From Mesorhizobium sp. ZC-5 (GTDB lineage Bacteria; Pseudomonadota; Alphaproteobacteria; Rhizobiales; Rhizobiaceae): 64,000 bases of DNA. Location: contig NZ_JAOWPT010000006.1 of NCBI RefSeq assembly GCF_025753855.1, forward strand, positions 124,001-188,000, written 5' to 3'. This document shows positions 61,440 to 64,000 of the stretch, in pieces. The notes under the pieces are model-generated. The model made no database searches. It worked only from the letters and a program-made list of their open reading frames with translations, and was not told the origin of the DNA. A program made the translations under genes and the position numbers. Within the stretch, counting starts at the first letter, position 1; every line of letters starts with the position of its first letter.

Positions 61440-61553
61440 GCGCCGTCTCCGGTTCTTCTGATTGGCGGCGGCCGAGGCCGCCGCGCACAAATGACTCGTC
61501 TTTTCCGGGCGCGATCCCTAATCTTTAAAACGCATGGGTCAAGGAGTTCTTTG

Positions 61554-61811
61554 TTGCGCACCCCGGCGAGACCACCACTTGCTGGTCTGAAGAAGCGGCT
61601 CGACGAGGCCCGCGCCGAACGCGCCCGGCTGCCGCGCGACGGTTTCTTGCGCGAGACTTTCGTCCTGCCACGCACCGATGCGCGACAAAAAGCCCGCGAA
61701 TGGTTCGACCGCTGGCCGAAGCAGGCCTACTGGACCGAGATCGAGAGCTGGTTCGAGCGGCCTGGCGATGTCATCGAATTCACTATCCGCCGTCTGCCGA
61801 CGGCAGATTGA
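61554..61811 (+). CDS. Small hypothetical protein with TTG start
   Basis: An 85-residue protein beginning at TTG 61554, 7 bases after AAGGAG (an alternative TTG is 61551). The sequence is basic: LRTPARPPLAGLKKRLDEARAERARLPRDGFL, then TDARQKAREWFDRWPKQAYWTEIESWFERPGDVIEFTIRRLP. The second half has the regular pattern of a folded domain with Trp residues. It is divergent from hemF. No ATG is present at a fitting place, so gene finders may miss it. Confidence 0.65.
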   Translation: MRTPARPPLAGLKKRLDEARAERARLPRDGFLRETFVLPRTDARQKAREWFDRWPKQAYWTEIESWFERPGDVIEFTIRRLPTAD

Positions 61812-61825
61812 TCGCGATACCGCGG

Positions 61826-62236
61826 CTAATCCAGGTCGTGCCGTTTCGCGAAACGGACGCGGTAGGCGATTTCGCTCTTGGAGACACCGAGATCCCTGAG
61901 CACGGCATTCGGTGCGCGGCTGAGCTGGTCCATGGTCTGGCGAAGCCTGCGCCGTTCCGCGCGACGGCTCGACCAGCGCGCAAGCCAGCCGGCAACCGGA
62001 GAAAGCAGCCTTCCGGCGGAAAAGCGGCCGGGCGTCGCGCGACTGGACGGCGCGGCTGCATCGGTGCGCAAGACGGCGGATTTTGAATCGAGGGCATAAC
62101 GTGCCCGATGCCTGTCACGCAGACCCTCGATCATGTCGGCGCCAGGCAAGGCGCCGTCGTCGGCGATCTGGCCGGCCACACGCGATGGCACGAAGTGCCG
62201 CTGCGGCATGGGACGTTTCATTTGGTGACGCGGCAC
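61826..62236 (-). CDS. DUF1127 domain protein
   Basis: A 136-residue protein with a C-terminal DUF1127 (YjiS-like) domain: RRAERRRLRQTMDQLSRAPNAVLRDLGVSKSEIAYRVRF. These small Arg-rich proteins are linked in other alphaproteobacteria to phosphate and carbon metabolism, RNA turnover and stress. The start is probably GTG 62234-62236, 7 bases after GGGAG. Internal ATGs at residues 6 and 10 have no site. The long N-terminal extension is not typical and may be unstructured. Confidence 0.75.
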   Translation of the reverse strand: MPRHQMKRPMPQRHFVPSRVAGQIADDGALPGADMIEGLRDRHRARYALDSKSAVLRTDAAAPSSRATPGRFSAGRLLSPVAGWLARWSSRRAERRRLRQTMDQLSRAPNAVLRDLGVSKSEIAYRVRFAKRHDLD

Positions 62237-62603
62237 GGGGTTTCTCCCTCTTTATTGTGCATGCTGATGACTTGGGACCCACCCACGCGACAATTGGGAA
62301 TCCCGTCCCTCGAGCGGTAGACCGATCACCTCACGAGTTCGTGAAGTGGCATCACGAAACCGATCACAATCGCCTCCAGAGCGCTCTTCGCCGCCAAATG
62401 GCGCTGGTAGGCACTTCGATCTCGCGGTCCGGCTTCGTCTTCAGAAACCTCTTGATCTAAAGTTAACTTTAACTTGTAGTTAGGAGCCTTCGCCGCACTC
62501 CGAAGGAACTCCCATGCTGAAATTTACCCAGGTTGCCACGCAGATCCGGTTCGTCGATGGGCTGTTCCGCGTGCTCGCTGGGGCAGTTGGTCGTGCTCGC
62601 GGT
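62237..62603. other. Gene-free stretch between DUF1127 and trmL genes
   Basis: These 367 bases hold no supported gene. A perfect 14-base palindrome TAAAGTTAACTTTA lies at 62458-62471 in an AT-rich pocket. An ATG at 62514 with AAGGAACTCCC before it opens a frame that soon runs antisense through trmL. It is probably not a gene, though its first 30 codons cannot be excluded. Confidence 0.45.
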
Positions 62604-63068
62604 TCAGTCGAACTGGCGAAGTGCCTCGCCGGCCACCATCGCCGCGGCAAGCGCCACGTTGAGGCTGCGGCCGCCGCCCCTCATCGGGATGACGAGGCGA
62701 GCGTCGGCCACGTCCTGGACGCTGTCCGGCACGCCGGCCGATTCGCGACCGAACAGCAGTATGTCGCCATCGGCGAAATCGAATTTCGTGTAGGGCAGGG
62801 CGGCTTTGGTCGAAAGCAGCACCAGCCGGCGGCCATCGCCACGCCGCCACTCCTCGAAGCGCGCGAAGTCGAGATGCCGGGCAAGCTGCGCCATTTCGAG
62901 GTAATCCATTCCGGCGCGCCTGAGGTTGCGGTCGGAGCTGTCGAAGCCGGCCGGCTCGATGATGTCGACGCCAATACCGAGACAGGCGGCCATGCGCAGG
63001 ATGGTGCCGGTGTTGCCGGCAATGTCCGGCTGGTAGAGCGCGATGCGGATGCCTTTGGCCAATTTCAT
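62604..63068 (-). CDS. trmL: tRNA (cytidine(34)-2'-O)-methyltransferase
   Basis: The 154-residue SPOUT-class methyltransferase has RIALYQPDIAGNTGTILRMAACLGI near 8-32 (motif 1 with Asn and Arg), LLFGRESAGVPD (motif 2) and VIPMRGGGRSLNVALAAAMVAGEALRQ (motif 3, the knot). It methylates the wobble ribose of tRNA-Leu. The length is normal. In rhizobia it lies by the petABC genes, which are not seen within this window. Confidence 0.93.
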   Translation of the reverse strand: MKLAKGIRIALYQPDIAGNTGTILRMAACLGIGVDIIEPAGFDSSDRNLRRAGMDYLEMAQLARHLDFARFEEWRRGDGRRLVLLSTKAALPYTKFDFADGDILLFGRESAGVPDSVQDVADARLVIPMRGGGRSLNVALAAAMVAGEALRQFD

Positions 63069-63490
63069 GCCTCGCTAAATTGTGGCTATCCGGCAACAGT
63101 CGTGCTGTCGGCGGAGAAAAATCATTCCGTTGCGGTAGCCTTCAGGGGCGAATGCGGTTATAGAGCCGGCATTGTCAACACGAACCGACGGAGGCAGGCA
63201 TGGAACATATGTTTATCGCTCATCTCGCCTGCCGAACTGGCGGGCTTCCAGCCTGACGGCGGTTTCGGTTCGACGCTTTTCCTGACTTTCTCAAAGCTTC
63301 ATCGCCTCGATTCCCGCCGGAATTTTTCCCGGTCTCCGAAGGAATCGTCCGATGTTTTCCAAACCGCCACGCGGGCTGAGAGCCCCGCCTAGAACTGCTT
63401 CCGATCCGCCGACCTCACCGCCGCGCCTGCCGGCGCGGTGCCAGGTTTCGGCCGCCATTGCCTATGCCTTCCAAATTCCAGGAGGTAATT
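63069..63490. other. Long intergenic stretch with one possible small frame
   Basis: These 422 bases carry no clear gene. A frame at 63200-63256 (18 codons, MEHMFIAHLACRTGGLPA) has GGAGG 5 bases before its ATG and could be a small peptide. The part near 63460-63490 is the leader of the following gene with a strong AGGAGG. Divergent promoters for trmL and that gene should lie here. Confidence 0.4.
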
Positions 63491-63889
63491 ATGTTTGACT
63501 ATTTCCGCATTCCCGGCACCACCAGCGTCCACGAAATGAAGCTGGCTGCCTGGGCCCTGTTTGTCGGTGAACGAAGCCGCGGTCGCGTATCCGCCGACCG
63601 TGTGGCCCGTTCGCATCGCGGCATGCTGCCCGATGTCGACCCGGCTTTCGCCGTACCCGATCCGAACCACCGGCCGCTGATCCGACGGCTGATCGACTTC
63701 GTGCGATCGGCCGCCGGACCGGTCGAGGCGCTTGAAATCGCTCCTGCCGCGTCGTTGTCAGGATTCGGCGAACAGCCTGTCGGCAAAAACGCTTCGGTCA
63801 CCTACATTGGCGGGATGGAATCGCGCCGCGCCGCGGAGCGTTCGCCGGCGCGCGAAGCATCCGACCTTGATCATCCGCGCGCCGCCTGA
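63491..63889 (+). CDS. Small hypothetical protein
   Basis: A 132-residue protein from ATG 63491, which follows a perfect AGGAGG at 5 bases, so it is well translated. It starts MFDYFRIPGTTSVHEMKLAAWALFVGERSRGRVSADRVARSHRGM and turns Pro/Ala-rich. No membrane helix or signal is seen. I do not recognise it. It ends at the left arm of a terminator and precedes an ABC transporter gene. Confidence 0.68.
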   Translation: MFDYFRIPGTTSVHEMKLAAWALFVGERSRGRVSADRVARSHRGMLPDVDPAFAVPDPNHRPLIRRLIDFVRSAAGPVEALEIAPAASLSGFGEQPVGKNASVTYIGGMESRRAAERSPAREASDLDHPRAA

Positions 63890-63903
63890 GGCGGCGCGTT
63901 TTC
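63878..63903 (+). terminator. Terminator spanning the stop codon
   Basis: CGCGCCGCC (63878-63886) pairs with GGCGGCGCG (63890-63898) around the TGA stop of the preceding gene, followed by TTTTC. It is a short, strong stem of nine G-C pairs and separates the small gene from the ABC transporter gene. Confidence 0.75.
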
Positions 63904-63927
63904 TGCCGACTATTTGAAAGATCGAAG

Positions 63928-64000
63928 ATGTTCCGCTGGTTCGAAAAACGTCTCGACCCGTTTCCCCCGCAAGAGCCGGTTGAGCCGCCGAAGACGCTGA
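63928..64000 (+). CDS. ABC transporter ATP-binding/permease protein, 5' end only
   Basis: The first 24 codons of a gene cut by the right edge: MFRWFEKRLDPFPPQEPVEPPKTL. This N-terminus is what I would expect of the fused ABC exporter half-transporters of rhizobia, which continue with a membrane domain. ATG 63928 follows GATCGAAG, a weak site. No catalytic motif is inside the window, so the assignment rests on the N-terminal pattern alone. Confidence 0.45.
   Translation, partial: MFRWFEKRLDPFPPQEPVEPPKTL

Noticed and set aside
62514-63392. 292-codon plus-strand frame through trmL
   Set aside because: Most of it is antisense to trmL. Only its first 30 codons are free, and these are not recognisable.
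1-64000. tRNA, rRNA, CRISPR, insertion sequence or prophage
   Set aside because: No cloverleaf gene, spaced repeat array, transposase or phage structural gene was seen on either strand.

Overview
The window is a contiguous chromosomal segment of a high-GC alphaproteobacterium, most likely a Mesorhizobium or close Phyllobacteriaceae relative (Hyphomicrobiales). Signs of this are a fused anthranilate synthase TrpE(G) preceded by a rhizobial-type trpL leader peptide ending in three Trp codons, a ChoXWV choline importer, a ClpS2-type adaptor, small DUF1127 and DUF1344 proteins, and a long intergenic palindrome of the Mesorhizobium type. I saw no rRNA or tRNA gene, no CRISPR array, no insertion sequence and no phage genes. 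Nearly all coding sequences are intact, and the region reads as core chromosome with a few accessory pieces.

Region by region: 1-2.1 kb holds a cut-off unknown gene, a YkgB/DUF417 membrane protein, a methyltransferase and clpS2. 2.3-6.9 kb is a three-subunit molybdenum aldehyde oxidoreductase of the PaoABC type, divergent from a TetR regulator with a clear operator. 7.0-10.4 kb carries a class III adenylate cyclase/TolB-like/TPR protein and a glycoamylase-like (beta-1,2-glucan type) protein. 10.4-13.5 kb is choXWV. 13.7 kb is thymidine kinase. 14.5-21.5 kb is a tight six-gene operon of largely undescribed function: a coiled-coil protein, an unknown protein, a small four-helix membrane protein, a AAA+ ATPase, an unknown protein and a DUF2333 membrane protein. 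This is the best candidate here for a new system. 21.7-27.5 kb has formate-tetrahydrofolate ligase, an M14-type deacylase, an SDR, a DUF4126 protein and a disulfide reductase.

27.8-31.2 kb is a small polysaccharide module (flippase, pyruvyl transferase, glycosyltransferase). 31.3-33.7 kb is trpL-trpE(G) with an attenuator, followed by a CDF metal exporter, an AbrB-type membrane protein and an acetyltransferase. 36.4-38.5 kb is leuA with its own leader peptide and attenuator-like hairpin. The trp and leu leaders share one promoter geometry that places both leader AUGs at the predicted transcription start. 38.5-46.2 kb is a mixed stretch: a TPR protein, an Asp/Asn hydroxylase-like protein, an alpha/beta hydrolase, a metallophosphoesterase, a Nudix protein, a glutathionyl-hydroquinone reductase and an acetyltransferase. 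46.3-53.1 kb is the conserved MoxR-DUF58-DUF4159-membrane protein operon, followed by DUF1285, CoA pyrophosphatase and the CCA-adding enzyme.

55.8-64 kb has small stress-type proteins, an MFS exporter divergent from a LysR regulator, a GcvA-type LysR, hemF, DUF1127, trmL, an unknown small protein and the first codons of an ABC transporter. Start codons were chosen from ribosome binding sites where these were clear. Family names come from recognising motifs by eye and were not checked by any search.
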